This document shows positions 11,737 to 19,523 of a stretch of 64,000 nucleotides of DNA, one piece after another (the stretch's first letter is position 1; the number at the start of each line of letters is the position of its first letter). A program made the translations under genes and the position numbers. A model generated the notes under the pieces. That model saw nothing but the letters and a program-made list of their open reading frames with translations. It was not told where the DNA came from and searched no databases. The DNA lies in NCBI GenBank assembly GCA_016806645.1, contig JACSYO010001932.1:222501-286500 (forward strand), read 5' to 3'. This stretch comes from Ophiodon elongatus. Lineage: Eukaryota > Chordata > Actinopteri > Perciformes > Hexagrammidae.

Positions 11737-13249
11737 ATGCAGAGTCAGAAAAGCCTACATCAGCTATTTGAGGAAAAGAGATCGCATGCACAATACACCT
11801 CATTGTTGCACTGGTACTCACAATCACGGACTACAATCAATATCCATTTTATTCTGTACATCACTGTAAGCAAACAACTTGCTCCTCCAGGCCTCTTCAG
11901 TAAATAAAACATAAATACAGCTAACGCAATGTGTCAAGATGTTAACGTTACATAACAGATAAGACAACACATATTTATGTAACTTGCAATGTAGTTAGGT
12001 CTTTGGTGCCAAATGTGCCTGTTTAATCATCTCATGATACATGGATGGTCGAAGGATCAAAAGGGATTCATTCAGTGTCAGTCATGGGGGTAAAAATGTG
12101 ATGTAAATAAGAACCAATCGTCATTTTAACACCGTTGCAAACTTCATGTGCATCCATCTGTGAACCCCCTTATGTTGTTCTGCTGAATAAACACACCATT
12201 TGTTTTGACTTTAGCTCCGGCTGAATAAGATATAGTTTGTGTGCGGACACGCTAAGACAATGATGTTCACGATCATGACAATATTTAGATAACACTTTAG
12301 GCATGCAGACTTTCAATTTTGAGATTAGTTTGGTGAATCGTGATCACAGCAAAAGGCACTGACTAAGCATGGGCCAAGATCCCTGTGGAGATACTCCCAA
12401 CACTTTTATGAATCCATGCCGTGTCAAATTCATACTCTACTTAGAAAGGTGGCGCTACCCTGTACTCATTAGGTGTGAGCACTACAGTGGTTACACAGTG
12501 ACTGGAACAAGAGCGACTATATCTTGCAATAATGTGTCCTTGCATGATACATAAAGCATCGCCCTTTCAAAGAAAGTAGCATTGACAATACGTGTCACAA
12601 ATCTATGACATCTATCAATCTATCATCACTTAAAATAGAGAGTGATGAACAACTGACTATTTGTGTTTAAAAGCCACCCATTGACAAGATGTTTTACTGT
12701 AAAAAATAAATAAATACATAAGCCAAAATCCCAAAGTGAGGGTCCAGCAGCAATCCTCAACTGGACTCAATTAAAAATGAAATCACCCACATTAAAACAT
12801 CAGATGTCTGCCTGCTTCAGTCTTAAAAATGTTGGCCTTTCCCCAAAGCCAGTGGTAAATTTGACGGATGTGTGTGTGTGTCTTGGAAGGAGCATCAGTT
12901 GTCTGCATAACACAGTCACCGAGCTACAGCTCATGCCATTCCCTTTTTTAATAAATCATCATGCAAGACGAGCAAAGAAATCAGAAAGCCCTTACTTAGT
13001 TTCTACAAGTCAACTAGGCTACAGCATCTGCCAATATCAAAAGAGAAGCAAAGAAAATTGAAGGAAAAATAGAAAGTACTTGTTAGTGACAGAGAATAGA
13101 GAAACAGAGACAACTGCTGTTAAATATGACATGCGTTGTTGCGTTTATTGCCTCGAAACCCAGAGAGCTTCTTAAATAGTGTCTCGTGTCGGGTAATATG
13201 ACAGATGTGAGACTGACAGAGCAGACCAGAAGCTTACCTCGTTGTCCAT
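98..13249 (-). CDS. katnip: katnip (KIAA0556) katanin-interacting protein, 24 coding exons, 3' end outside window
   Basis: KATNIP is a large ciliary-base and microtubule-associated protein that binds katanin; human loss causes Joubert syndrome (family knowledge). I joined 24 exons by GT-AG sites with unbroken phase, giving about 1522 codons against about 1618 aa in human from memory. The start is ATG at 13249 (MDNE). Coding exons: 13238-13249, 11593-11681, 11122-11297, 10570-10682, 10365-10466, 10065-10214, 9571-9811, 9156-9287, 8846-8997, 8426-8532, 7739-7835, 7404-7613, 6900-7037, 5069-5930, 3133-3900, 2826-3034, 2484-2562, 2215-2392, 1839-2004, 1506-1672, 1345-1409, 545-655, 296-435, 98-199. 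The N-terminal half is charged and Ser-rich, probably disordered. The C-terminal half carries four copies of the KATNIP (DUF4457) module. The final exon or exons lie left of position 1. The weakest joins are exon 1/2 and exon 9/10. Confidence 0.93.
296..435 (-). CDS. katnip: katnip coding exon 23 (module 4, middle)
   Basis: Encodes IAAFPDSVNVLDNVSGDVRT, PDKLIDGVNSTHDGR and CMWLAPVLPGL. The Cys replaces the His seen before Met-Trp in human. Acceptor tccaccag, donor CTG|gtgagg, phase 0. Confidence 0.93.
545..655 (-). CDS. katnip: katnip coding exon 22 (module 4, first part)
   Basis: Encodes FIFQLQLLTTWGDPYYIGLN and GLEFYDQNHEKISLSDN, matching human FQFQLLTSWGDPYYIGLTGLELYDE. Acceptor gcccatcag, donor AACA|gtatcc, phase 1. 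Confidence 0.93.
705..943. mobile_element. MITE-like DNA transposon remnant in katnip intron
   Basis: The ends form imperfect terminal inverted repeats: ggctgtgtccgaagtcattc at 705 and, on the other strand from 943, ggctgtgtctgaaatcactc. The 239-bp body is non-coding and contains a palindromic atatagtgcactatat block typical of fish MITEs. No clear target duplication was found. It sits between exons 21 and 22. Confidence 0.6.
1345..1409 (-). CDS. katnip: katnip coding exon 21
   Basis: Only 65 nt. With acceptor taattcag|A the frame reads GRSKKQEQASMDYEAPIMPC, aligned to human ECASMDYEAPLMPCG. Donor GGAT|gtatcc, phase 1. Confidence 0.88.
1506..1672 (-). CDS. katnip: katnip coding exon 20 (module 3, end)
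   Basis: Encodes VKVIHVFMDDVAISPLEG and then FLIRKGPGNCHFDFAQE, nearly identical to human PPEGFLIRKGPGNCHFDFAQE. The TAG at 1502-1504 follows the last codon, but the donor CACAA|gtagga removes it. Phase 2. Confidence 0.9.
1839..2004 (-). CDS. katnip: katnip coding exon 19 (module 3, middle)
   Basis: Contains LIDGHNITTDDQHMWLIPFS and LRIWNYNKSAEDSYRG, the ligand-loop and IWNYNKS signatures of module 3. Acceptor tccccag, donor GGG|gtgagt, phase 0. Confidence 0.93.
2215..2392 (-). CDS. katnip: katnip coding exon 18 (module 3, first part)
   Basis: Opens module 3 with LRLELVLTWGDSHYMGLTGL, then a Met/Asp-rich loop and YECDLRTLDK. Acceptor cttctccag, donor GATAA|gtacgc, phase 2. Confidence 0.93.
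2484..2562 (-). CDS. katnip: katnip coding exon 17
   Basis: Short exon encoding LKLHLNPTVSQSEENMEL and IPGMYTGK. Acceptor tgtcttag; donor AAGT|gtgagt, phase 1, so the split codon is Cys. Confidence 0.85.
2826..3034 (-). CDS. katnip: katnip coding exon 16
   Basis: Encodes ELDQFGDTILFTTDDEILEA and a Glu-rich acidic linker between modules 2 and 3, ending GFREEDLK. Acceptor ccacttcag, donor AAA|gtaagt, phase 0. Confidence 0.92.
3133..3900 (-). CDS. katnip: katnip coding exon 15 (whole module 2)
   Basis: Starts EEPMSLVNASRRQYTSL. After a linker it contains all of module 2 in one exon: LNILSTWGDRHYVGLNSLEV, LIDGVNRTQDDMHLWLAPF, IRVWNYNKSRIHSFRGVKEV, and LLDGRCIFRGEI. The other three modules are split by introns. 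Acceptor attctccag, donor GGAG|gtacct. Confidence 0.95.
3901..5068 (-). other. katnip intron between exons 14 and 15
   Basis: AT-rich intron of 1.17 kb with no coding ORF above 70 codons and no repeat family I recognise. Confidence 0.8.
5069..5930 (-). CDS. katnip: katnip coding exon 14 (end of module 1 plus long linker)
   Basis: Largest exon, 862 nt. It starts DLDIGARHIKLYLNSTLVFE and then GELEKGCGNQVFDYS, closing module 1 as in human. The remaining ~240 residues are a Ser/Pro/Gln-rich linker, probably disordered and poorly conserved. Donor ACAG|gtagga, phase 1. Confidence 0.93.
6900..7037 (-). CDS. katnip: katnip coding exon 13 (module 1, middle)
   Basis: 46 codons: TNKERHMWTCPL, a hydrophobic IQLYFIIRN strand, and MSRIKIWNYNRSLN. 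These are the HMW and IWNYN signatures of the module. Donor AAC|gtatgt, phase 0. Confidence 0.92.
7404..7613 (-). CDS. katnip: katnip coding exon 12 (module 1, first part)
   Basis: 70 codons in phase 0. Contains VTMEILSNWGNALQVGLTEL and LYVSPHDLDIRN, then LGALVNGKVK. This is the first half of KATNIP module 1. A 25-base A run (7624-7648) lies just upstream of the acceptor. Confidence 0.92.
7624..7648. repeat. Poly(A) run next to katnip exon 12 acceptor
   Basis: 25 consecutive A on the plus strand, which is a U run on the katnip transcript. It ends about 10 bases upstream of the exon 12 acceptor and probably acts as its pyrimidine tract. Confidence 0.9.
7739..7835 (-). CDS. katnip: katnip coding exon 11
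   Basis: Encodes QQQKLLKALEKLESG and a polar tail ending SRKEP. It is a short predicted helical segment also present in mammals. Acceptor ttgttcag, donor CCG|gtgagt, phase 0. Confidence 0.88.
7975..8060. mobile_element. Fragment of non-autonomous DNA transposon (hAT-like end)
   Basis: The sequence agggctgcccgtcgactatt followed by repeated 'ttagt[cg]gacta' words resembles the ends of common fish hAT-type MITEs. The matching other end was not located, so this is probably a fragment. It lies in the katnip intron between exons 10 and 11. Confidence 0.35.
8426..8532 (-). CDS. katnip: katnip coding exon 10
   Basis: Encodes a His/Asn-rich stretch (MMNGLVHHNSHNKDESG) and then VTVAMQRITLMGPG. The phase (0 in, 2 out) fits both neighbours exactly. 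That fit, plus tttatccag| and GG|gtacgc splice sites, is the main evidence. I do not recall a close human counterpart. Confidence 0.7.
8797..8836. repeat. GT-rich tract plus 12-base G run
   Basis: A short GT-rich stretch is followed by 12 G (8825-8836). On the katnip transcript strand this is a C run starting about 10 bases after the exon 9 donor. Confidence 0.8.
8846..8997 (-). CDS. katnip: katnip coding exon 9
   Basis: Encodes RPRSRVERPLSAARKPSFEE and then VRQAIQREND, matching the human RERPLSATRKT segment. The acceptor is gcttaag|GG. The donor CTG|gtctgc is poor and is followed by a 12-base C run on the transcript strand, so the 3' boundary is the least sure of the internal exons. Confidence 0.75.
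9156..9287 (-). CDS. katnip: katnip coding exon 8
   Basis: Encodes GRKIERSLSAKRKEH and YIPTKPMLVKSKTL, matching human RNLSAKRKDNAEVFVPTKPE. The acceptor is cattccag and the donor CAGA|gtgagt, phase 1. Confidence 0.92.
9571..9811 (-). CDS. katnip: katnip coding exon 7
   Basis: Starts VLRRSLEVSMRRSN (human ELRRSLELSVNLQR), then an acidic EESDEEWVEEQIEREE stretch, a Ser run, and LIVLDFGPSTK (human LVVLEFNPASK). Donor CTAAAG|gtaggc, phase 1. Confidence 0.92.
10065..10214 (-). CDS. katnip: katnip coding exon 6
   Basis: Exactly 50 codons in phase 0. It encodes a Ser/Pro/Arg-rich low-complexity stretch (SSSPRSPRSPCSPRE), then a polar segment ending LLNLEEVK. The acceptor is tcacacag and the donor GAAG|gtgagc. 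Confidence 0.85.
10365..10466 (-). CDS. katnip: katnip coding exon 5
   Basis: 34 codons, including DSVRIRTEGGPSLQI and an acidic YSEDFEPYESVDME tail. Human has SVQIRTEAGPRLHI at the same place. Both splice sites are canonical and the exon is phase 0 at both ends. Confidence 0.9.
10570..10682 (-). CDS. katnip: katnip coding exon 4
   Basis: The acceptor catcgtcag|AT completes a GAT codon. The exon encodes a basic segment including RKRSHTAPEKVQRKEW (human RRSSRTAPSKVQRRGW). The donor is GTGCAG|gtaggg, phase 0. Confidence 0.85.
11122..11297 (-). CDS. katnip: katnip coding exon 3
   Basis: Encodes RILKRLKVKDSREIELEQ and then LEQGFSIYLNGANAE, closely matching the human segment LEQGFSVYVNGANSE. The acceptor is ctcctcag|GATCC and the donor GCAG|gtatgc, phase 1. 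It is the best anchor for the N-terminus. Confidence 0.9.
11593..11681 (-). CDS. katnip: katnip coding exon 2
   Basis: Encodes a lysine-rich stretch and then DTQDEYLIALQHKNR, matching human DEKHDEYLILLQQRNR. The donor is AACAG|gtgaag, phase 2. The acceptor is weak (ttctttaag|gag); a tandem AAG/GAG choice would shift the start to 11678. A CA/TG microsatellite lies 23 bp upstream. Confidence 0.75.
11682..13237 (-). other. katnip intron 1 of coding region
   Basis: 1.56-kb AT-rich intron. Apart from the CA microsatellite near its 3' end, I see no recognisable feature. Confidence 0.7.
11704..11734. repeat. (CA)n microsatellite
   Basis: About 15 CA units. On the katnip transcript it is a TG repeat ending 23 bases before the weak exon 2 acceptor. 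Confidence 0.95.
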
Positions 13250-13355
13250 CGTGTGGCTGCAGACGGTGCTGTTCACATAATCCTATCCCATGTTGTGGAG
13301 CGGGTCGGTGATCCTCCAAAGAGATCATCGGATTCTGTGTTGAGTTTGATTACCA
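13238..13355 (-). CDS. katnip: katnip first coding exon (5' UTR plus MDNE)
   Basis: The acceptor ctctgcag ends at 13356 and the donor GAG|gtaagc follows 13238. Only 13238-13249 is coding and encodes M-D-N-E in phase 0; human KATNIP also starts Met-Asp. The leader 13250-13355 holds at least three upstream ATGs. One opens an out-of-frame ORF at 13328 that overlaps the main start. Confidence 0.6.
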
Positions 13356-13879
13356 CTGCAGAGGGAACACAGATGAGAGACCCAAGGTTACCTGTGACAG
13401 GAAACATGCATTTCCCTTGAATGCACTTCGATTAACATGTCGCCCCACCCGCTGGACAATTCAGCAGAACAAAACACACACAATACCCGCTATTTCCGAG
13501 CCAAACCTGAACGTTACCCATCTTCTTTTTCTTATCATAACCAGGTTTTAACTTGACGTCACGTTAACCTGACGTCTCGTGCGGTGCATTTACAGATGTG
13601 TGGTAACGTTTGCTCATCACATTGGTTTGTAGGACATTAACAGCGAACACGCAAGACGTTTATGACTGTTAACATCACACGTTAGATAGCTAATTTGTTC
13701 CTGCTTGAGGCAGCGGCAACGTTAGCAAGCAGTTAGCATCGACGCTAATAACAAACAGAGGTTCACTAGTTAGCGTTAGCATGTATTAAACACATTAAAT
13801 GACACAAAAAAACAGGCTTTTGTTCTCATATTCGGACACATTTTACTCTGGTTCGTATAAATATGAGACATATACTTAC

Positions 13880-13964
13880 TGTCCCTGATAAACTACACTT
13901 TGTTCGCCATTAGCTTTGAAATTATCGAGTTTTGCTGTGTTTTCTCATGTGCCCAGTCAGTAGT
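13880..13964 (-). other. katnip: katnip candidate 5' non-coding exon 1
   Basis: A strong donor (GGGACA|gtaagta) ends an exon at 13880, and a strong acceptor opens the next exon at 13355. The upstream limit, meaning the transcription start, is a guess. The exon lies just downstream of an X-box-like motif. Confidence 0.4.
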
Positions 13965-13977
13965 GTTGGTTAGTAAC
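13965..13977. promoter_or_regulatory. X-box-like motif (possible RFX site) in katnip promoter
   Basis: The bases gttggttagtaac read as two imperfectly inverted half-sites with a 1-base spacer. The right half AGTAAC fits RGYAAC; the left half has one mismatch. RFX factors drive many ciliary genes, and KATNIP is ciliary. The motif lies roughly where the promoter is expected. This is inference only. Confidence 0.3.
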
Positions 13978-14209
13978 CAGGATAGCTGTCCACCAATGGG
14001 GAGAGCCGCCTCGCTGTTAGACACGCCCCCAGCCTGCTCCACCAGCCAGACAAGCCTCCACAGAACCCGGTGCTGCATTACCACCCTGGAGGGGCATTGG
14101 AGACAGTGGTATGCAAGCATGTCATGCAGCATCAGCAGAGCATTAGATTACGAAGAAATAGGCGGATCGTTATAATAAAGATCACACAGATTTCCATGGT
14201 CCAACAGTT

Positions 14210-15694
14210 CAAAAGTTCAACACTGTTTTTATTTATTATAAATCAATACATTTTATATAAAAAAAGGACAATGGGGGTCTGAAATAAAATCATTGTAGAT
14301 GTAAACCAAACAGATTAGGTTATGGCCACCCTCTTACCACACTGGACCCATACCACGGACTCTTGATTAGCCAGCATGCCTAGTTAACATTCACTCATCC
14401 CAAAACACCCTAGGCTATATTTAAGATCAATCTACGGTTTGGAAAAGGTTCAAGATTAAAATAATGAGGTTGACATCAATCTTTCTGCAAAGTGTTGCAA
14501 GTATAGCAACTAAGCATGCCATTGGTTTTTGTGCAATCCATTACAACCATTACCAGCAGCAGTCAACAATATCTGTGAAGTACGCATACAGTTTTTTATT
14601 TTGTATAGAAGTTCAAGGGTGTGATGACTCTTAAACTCCTGAAGGTAAACAATAAAAGCTTTGTGTGAAGCCCAGTCTAACGGTCCTGAATGTAACGCAG
14701 GTTTAGGCATCGTCTGTTAAGAAATGACCAAGACCTACAGCTTTAGCCCATTCGTTGTGTTACAGACTTCCTACAATGAGATCATTGAGGCATCCCAGAA
14801 AAGCCAGCATCATTGTGTTGTACACACTTAACTGCTTCTTGAAAATAGGTGGACATCAAAATGGTAGATGCTAGAGGTCAAAAGGGAGCACAGCCAGCTG
14901 CACAAGCCAAGTCGCTCGCTGCACCAGTAGCACTCAAAAAAAACACTCCACACAGAAGAGAGGGCGGGTCGGTTACCATCAATTTGGAATTAGATATTAC
15001 AACGTTGTATTCTCGTTAAAAACAAAATGCCCGTGTGACAGAATTGTAATCCATTACTGTTTGCCATGTAATTGCAGGCCAGCAGTTGTGAAGGCAATAC
15101 ATGTGCAACCAATTCATCTTCACAGCACTGCAAGATAAAAGCATACAATCTAACTAGATTAGTTCAATCCAGAGGATTTCACTGATCTGGACCCTTTTGG
15201 TTAATATCATGTTTTGATAGTAAAACATTATTTATGGACAGGTTGCCAAAATTTCCCTTCTTCTTCTTAACTATATCCTTGTACTAAACATATCAGTGTT
15301 ATCAAGTCAAATTGAACTGTCTATGTGATAATTGTGGGGAAAAGATAATGGCTTTCTGCCACCTGTTTTTAAAACCAAGCGCTAACTCTGCTTGGTTATG
15401 GTCGGTAGATGGAGGTTGAAATGGACCACATGTCCAATTACTTAAAAACACACATGGGAGGAGAAAAAAAAAAGTAAAATAATAACTTAAATAGAAGTGC
15501 TTAAAAATAACAGTTCTTAGAGCCCTTTCAAAAAACCAAAAAATAAAAGGGTGCAAAGCAGGAATCCCACCCGGACAGAAGAGGAGAACAAAATGAACAG
15601 CTGAAATGGTAATACTAATATTCATCCAATGATTCACAGATGTAGAGTTCAGGTGTAGATCATATCGTGCCATCCCTTATTTCTTGACTCCTGG
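14210..15694 (-). other. dcun1d3: dcun1d3 3' UTR
   Basis: AT-rich sequence between the stop codon and the candidate poly(A) signal, with no ORF of note. It is assigned by position and strand only. Confidence 0.55.
14228..14237 (-). terminator. dcun1d3: Polyadenylation signal of dcun1d3
   Basis: Two overlapping AATAAA hexamers on the minus strand (14228-14233 and 14232-14237), about 1.46 kb downstream of the dcun1d3 stop. They are the first strong signal before the katnip promoter. The 3' UTR would span about 14210-15694, leaving roughly 200-300 bp between the two genes. Confidence 0.55.
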
Positions 15695-16238
15695 TCAGTG
15701 ACCCCCCCACGTCTGTGAGCCGCGGCTTCCCTCTGTTTCAAGTCTATCTGTTGTGGGAGAACACTCTGTCTCAGTACACCTCCCCTCTTCATCCTTTGCC
15801 ATCAGTGCCTGTTCCTCCTCTCTTTTCCTGCGCTCCAACTCCCACTCCACAAAGGTGTCGAAGAGGCTGGGCCAGGCCTCGTCCTCGCTGTAGTTGCTCA
15901 GGTCAGGCCCAATAGCTTGGGTGAAGTTGAGGAACATGTTCCACGTGTCCCTGGAAATGCCCCGAATACTCGAGGGGTTCTCCGACAGGAAGTCCAGCCA
16001 GTGCTCCAGGATTCCAGGCGAGTTCTGGGTGAACACCAGGCGCCAGAGGGCGATGGCGATTTCCCGCTGCAGCGAGCGTTGGCCCTCGTCGGCGTCCAGG
16101 CCAAACTGGAAGGTGAAGCGGTACAGGTCCTTGAAGTTCTCCTCGCCCCGGGCGTCCAGCAGCATGACGGGGAAACGTGAGCAGATACCCTCGAGGCTGT
16201 CCGCCTGGATGGCCTTGCAGCCATCAACAAATTCCTTC
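15695..16238 (-). CDS. dcun1d3: dcun1d3 coding exon 2 with stop
   Basis: Acceptor cgtcaccag|G. Encodes KEFVDGCKAIQADSLEG through the rest of the PONY domain and a polar Glu/Thr-rich tail ending TWGGH-stop. 181 codons follow the split Arg. Confidence 0.95.
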
Positions 16239-17590
16239 CTGGTGACGCAAAGTAAACAGGAACAGACATCAGAATGACGGTGGACTAGTGGTGTAACGAA
16301 CCATTGCCCCTCGGGGTTCGGCACGCACGTGAGCCGCGGATTAATTACACAGTTTTAACGTTAACCATCACAGTGTGAAATAACGTTTTACTGGCGATTA
16401 TTTGCCAATATTCAGTAAAATATGCGATCTTCCTAACACGCTCGAAGCAGATTATAATACATCATTAAAACTACTAATGAGAAGATTTGTTTTAAATCAA
16501 TAACAATACAATCTTTTATTTCCTTATCATTTGAATTGTGTGTTTTTATGAGAGAAGAAAAACTATTTTTTTCAATATAACAAAGTAAACGGATAACATT
16601 TAGAATTTTTTTATGGTTTACACTGACTTCAGAGCAGTTGAAATAATTTTGGGCCTGGCGCCTTGTAGACCAGCTGCTATAACCAAACAACAAAGGGATC
16701 TGTGTCTGCCAATATGGATCATCAATGTTTGGGAATTAGTATCGGCGGCAAAAAATGGTGATCAGGGATCTCCAAAAGTTATATTTGCTTCCTTTTTTGT
16801 GCTGATCCGATCTGTGAATCCGATCCGTGACATAATCCTAACCGTGAGTTTCATGAGCCGTTGCACCAATACAGTGGACCATTTCACGAAGGACGATGAG
16901 GCCCAGCAAAGAACTTTTAACTAAACCTAATTAGCAGGACCAGAGCTAACTAGTAGCTAAATTCACTAAGTGCTACAACAAAACAGTGAGACGACATCAA
17001 ATGCAAACTAAAGGGCCATGCATCTATAACAACTCTATAACTACTATCTGACTAACTCCTATAAAAACTATCTATAACTTTGTTGTATGTATTTTCCCTG
17101 TTGACTATATTGTACTGTTATATATATTGTATTTTGATATTCATTTTAAAGCTCAGTACTGGAGGAGGCAAACAAGCATTTAACTATACAATGTAGAGAT
17201 TTGTTGAGTATGTGACAAATAAAAGCCTTGAAAACACCACCAGAAACATAACTGACAAAGAACGAGGCCTTGCCCCTGGCAGTTTCAGGAATACATGTAA
17301 AAATGGTACTACTATTAATGAAACATTGAAAAAAATGTTTTCACTTCAAGCTAATGTACTTTGTTATTTGAGCACTCCAACAATATAGGCTTTCAAAGTC
17401 AAATGGAAAATAAACAGCTTCAGTAAGCATTAGTTGACAATGAAACACGTTGGTAACCAGAGTGTGGTGTTGTCCAAAGCCTCTGGATGGAAAAGTGCTG
17501 AGTTAAAAATCAGAGGGGGGAGGTGACAAGTGACCCGGGCAGCTCTATTCATCTCAGACACTCACTGCAGTGGGAGTGCAGAGCAGGAGA

Positions 17591-17649
<59 letters not shown>

Positions 17650-19430
17650 ATATATATATATATAATGTGTGTGTGTGTACACAATAGTGCAGAGATGACA
17701 AGGATAGAAAAGTACAAAAAAAAGATTCATGGCATTACAGTTCATTCTAGCCGCACCCCATGGGTGATTTGTCTGTTAATAACAAGTGCTTAGCCAATTT
17801 ATTACAGCTATAATATAATTTATGATTAAAATGTAACAATTAGTGACCCGTTTTAAAGTCCTCTGAGTTTCTTTGGATTTCTAAAAGCTTTTTACAGTTA
17901 TTCAAAATGCGTTGTTTCATTGTTCATTTCGCACCGACACCAGCAGCCTGTGGAAAAGTGCCTCGTCAGGAATAGGAGTGACATTGTCACCAACTTGCAA
18001 CTGGACATGGTGCTGGTCATGTGGAGGGGAACCAATAGTCTGTCCATACAACATGCAGGGCATTGCCAAGCTTCTTCAGAAATGTGTTGGTGAGTACCTT
18101 CACATTAGTACATATTATATAGTGGCAGAGTGGAACTTTGTGGCAGGAAGATTTGGACTGCCTCTCTAACAATACTTTAGTACGTGGTGTAAAATGCCAC
18201 TGAAATGAGCTAAAGAGATTTCTCTATGTTTGATTGGCCTAAATCCCACATATTAATTTAAGGAAACCCTATAATGTTTTCACTTGGTGTAACCGAGTTG
18301 ATGGCATGTTACCAGGAGAAGGACCAGTTTCATGAAGCAGCTGGTTTCCAGAGAACTAAAACCATGAGCACGTCTTTTTTTTTTTTACTTAATCTTGTTC
18401 AAGTTTTTAAGGGGAAATTTCTTATTAATTTCCATTTCCACCTTTAATGGATAGACCGAAGCCACTAACTGACATTGCAGTTATATACTATGTGGCAGTA
18501 GCTTAGTACATGGGGACTTTTCTTGGGAACTGGAGGTTGCTGGAGAGGTGCTTGTTCACCTCACGGGCACTGCTGAGGTGCCCTTGAGCAAGGCACTCAA
18601 TCCTCTAACTGCTCAGGGGGCGCCTGACCATGACCTCATCACGCTAACATCTCTCCAACTGCATTTCTACGGGTCGTCCTTGTGTGTATTGCAGTCCTAT
18701 GTGTGTGTGTAAAATTAAATTGTGCGTGTAAACTTCCGAGAATCCCCCGCCCACATCCTCAGGATAAACAAAGTAATAACCTAATTTGATACCAAATAAA
18801 TATAAAGGACAGCATCCTGTTTGGTAATTAAATCAGGGCAGGCAATAATGAAACTATATGTTTCAGTTGTCTGGGATGAGGACTTATGACTCAAAATGTC
18901 CAGTTCTCCCCTATAGCCAATAACTGCCAGCTCATCCTGATGAACAGACACCAGTAACAACACGCCCCATTTCCCAGAACTCCACCTTACCTTGTAAACT
19001 TGCACATGGTGGCTGCTTGAAACTTCCAGGCAAGAACAAGCACACGAAACTCCGCCGGGTCCACACACAGGTCGTTACAAAACATCTCCATGCCTTCCTC
19101 CAAGATAGCGTCTTCATGTTCATCCTTGTAGCAGTAGAACAGCTCGTCGATGCGCCGCATTGACAGCCCATCTCCATCCAGACACTCGTCCCTGCGTGGT
19201 TCCCCCATTACTGCGGGGATGACGGGCGTCTCCACTGTAACCTCCGAGGCCTTGGTGCCATTCGACAGCTCGCTGGTGGCTTTGCTACACAGAGCACCGG
19301 GCTCTTCTTTGTGGCCCCCGCCACCACCGCCTCCTTTCTTGTGGTGGGACTTGGAGCCGCTCTCCTTGTCGCCACTCTTGCTGCCGAGTGAGGACGTCGG
19401 ATTCTTACACTTGGTGACACATTGACCCAT
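15695..19430 (-). CDS. dcun1d3: dcun1d3, DCN1-like protein 3 (two coding exons)
   Basis: DCN1-like proteins bind cullins and the NEDD8 E2 and modulate cullin neddylation; DCUN1D3 is held at membranes by N-myristoylation (family knowledge). Exons 18991-19430 and 15695-16238 join in phase 2 as R|KEF and give 327 aa; human has 304 from memory. The start MGQCVTKCKNP is the first in-frame ATG after the exon acceptor and gives Gly2 for myristoylation with nearby cysteines. The first ~85 residues are low complexity with a run of seven Gly after a basic HHKK. The PONY domain follows, with FCNDLCVDPAEFRVLVLAWK, ATMCKFTRKEF, LYRFTFQFGLD, IAIALWRLVFTQNSP and GISRDTWNMFLNFTQ, matching human closely. Only the tail after EWELERRKREEE diverges. 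It is divergent from lyrm1. Confidence 0.96.
17080..17240 (+). mobile_element. Possible 3' end of an L2-type LINE or SINE
   Basis: AT-rich sequence ending tatgtgacaaataaaagcctt, a tail wording shared by many teleost LINE/SINE 3' ends. No coding part is present. Assignment is from memory of repeat consensus only. Confidence 0.3.
17591..17680. repeat. Compound (TATC)n-(TA)n-(GT)n microsatellite
   Basis: About 14 TATC/TCTA units, then TA units to about 17663, then a short GT run. Likely highly polymorphic. Confidence 0.95.
18530..18740 (+). mobile_element. Degenerate teleost tRNA-derived SINE fragment
   Basis: The words 'ctgaggtgcccttgagcaag' and 'gcactcaatcctctaactgctc', followed by a GT-rich tail, match the conserved body of a common fish SINE. 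The 5' tRNA-like part is not clear. Confidence 0.5.
18991..19430 (-). CDS. dcun1d3: dcun1d3 coding exon 1
   Basis: Encodes residues 1-146 and two bases of Arg147: the myristoylation signal, the Gly-rich linker and the first part of the PONY domain. Donor ACAAG|gtaagg. The exon itself starts at 19523 (acceptor ccacctcag), and its leader holds a short out-of-frame ATG ORF at 19513. Confidence 0.95.
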
Positions 19431-19523
19431 GTCTTCCTCCCTGGTCCCTGGTCCGTCTTTCCTCCTCACCTTCCTAGACGCCTCTTCTCTGGCCCCGCGA
19501 GACGTCTCCACATACCCTCAGGC

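Larger units (their letters stand above)
16239..18990 (-). other. dcun1d3 intron between coding exons
   Basis: 2.75-kb intron holding a compound microsatellite and two repeat-derived fragments listed separately. No coding potential was seen. Confidence 0.85.

Noticed and set aside
11497..11907. 136-codon plus-strand ORF
   Set aside because: It runs through a CA microsatellite (His-Thr repeat) and opposite katnip exon 2.
13893..14132. 79-codon minus-strand ORF in the katnip promoter
   Set aside because: It overlaps the candidate first exon and promoter and has no similarity to any family I know.
17591..17650. Regular repeats considered as a CRISPR array
   Set aside because: It is a 4-bp tandem microsatellite without spacers, in a vertebrate genome.
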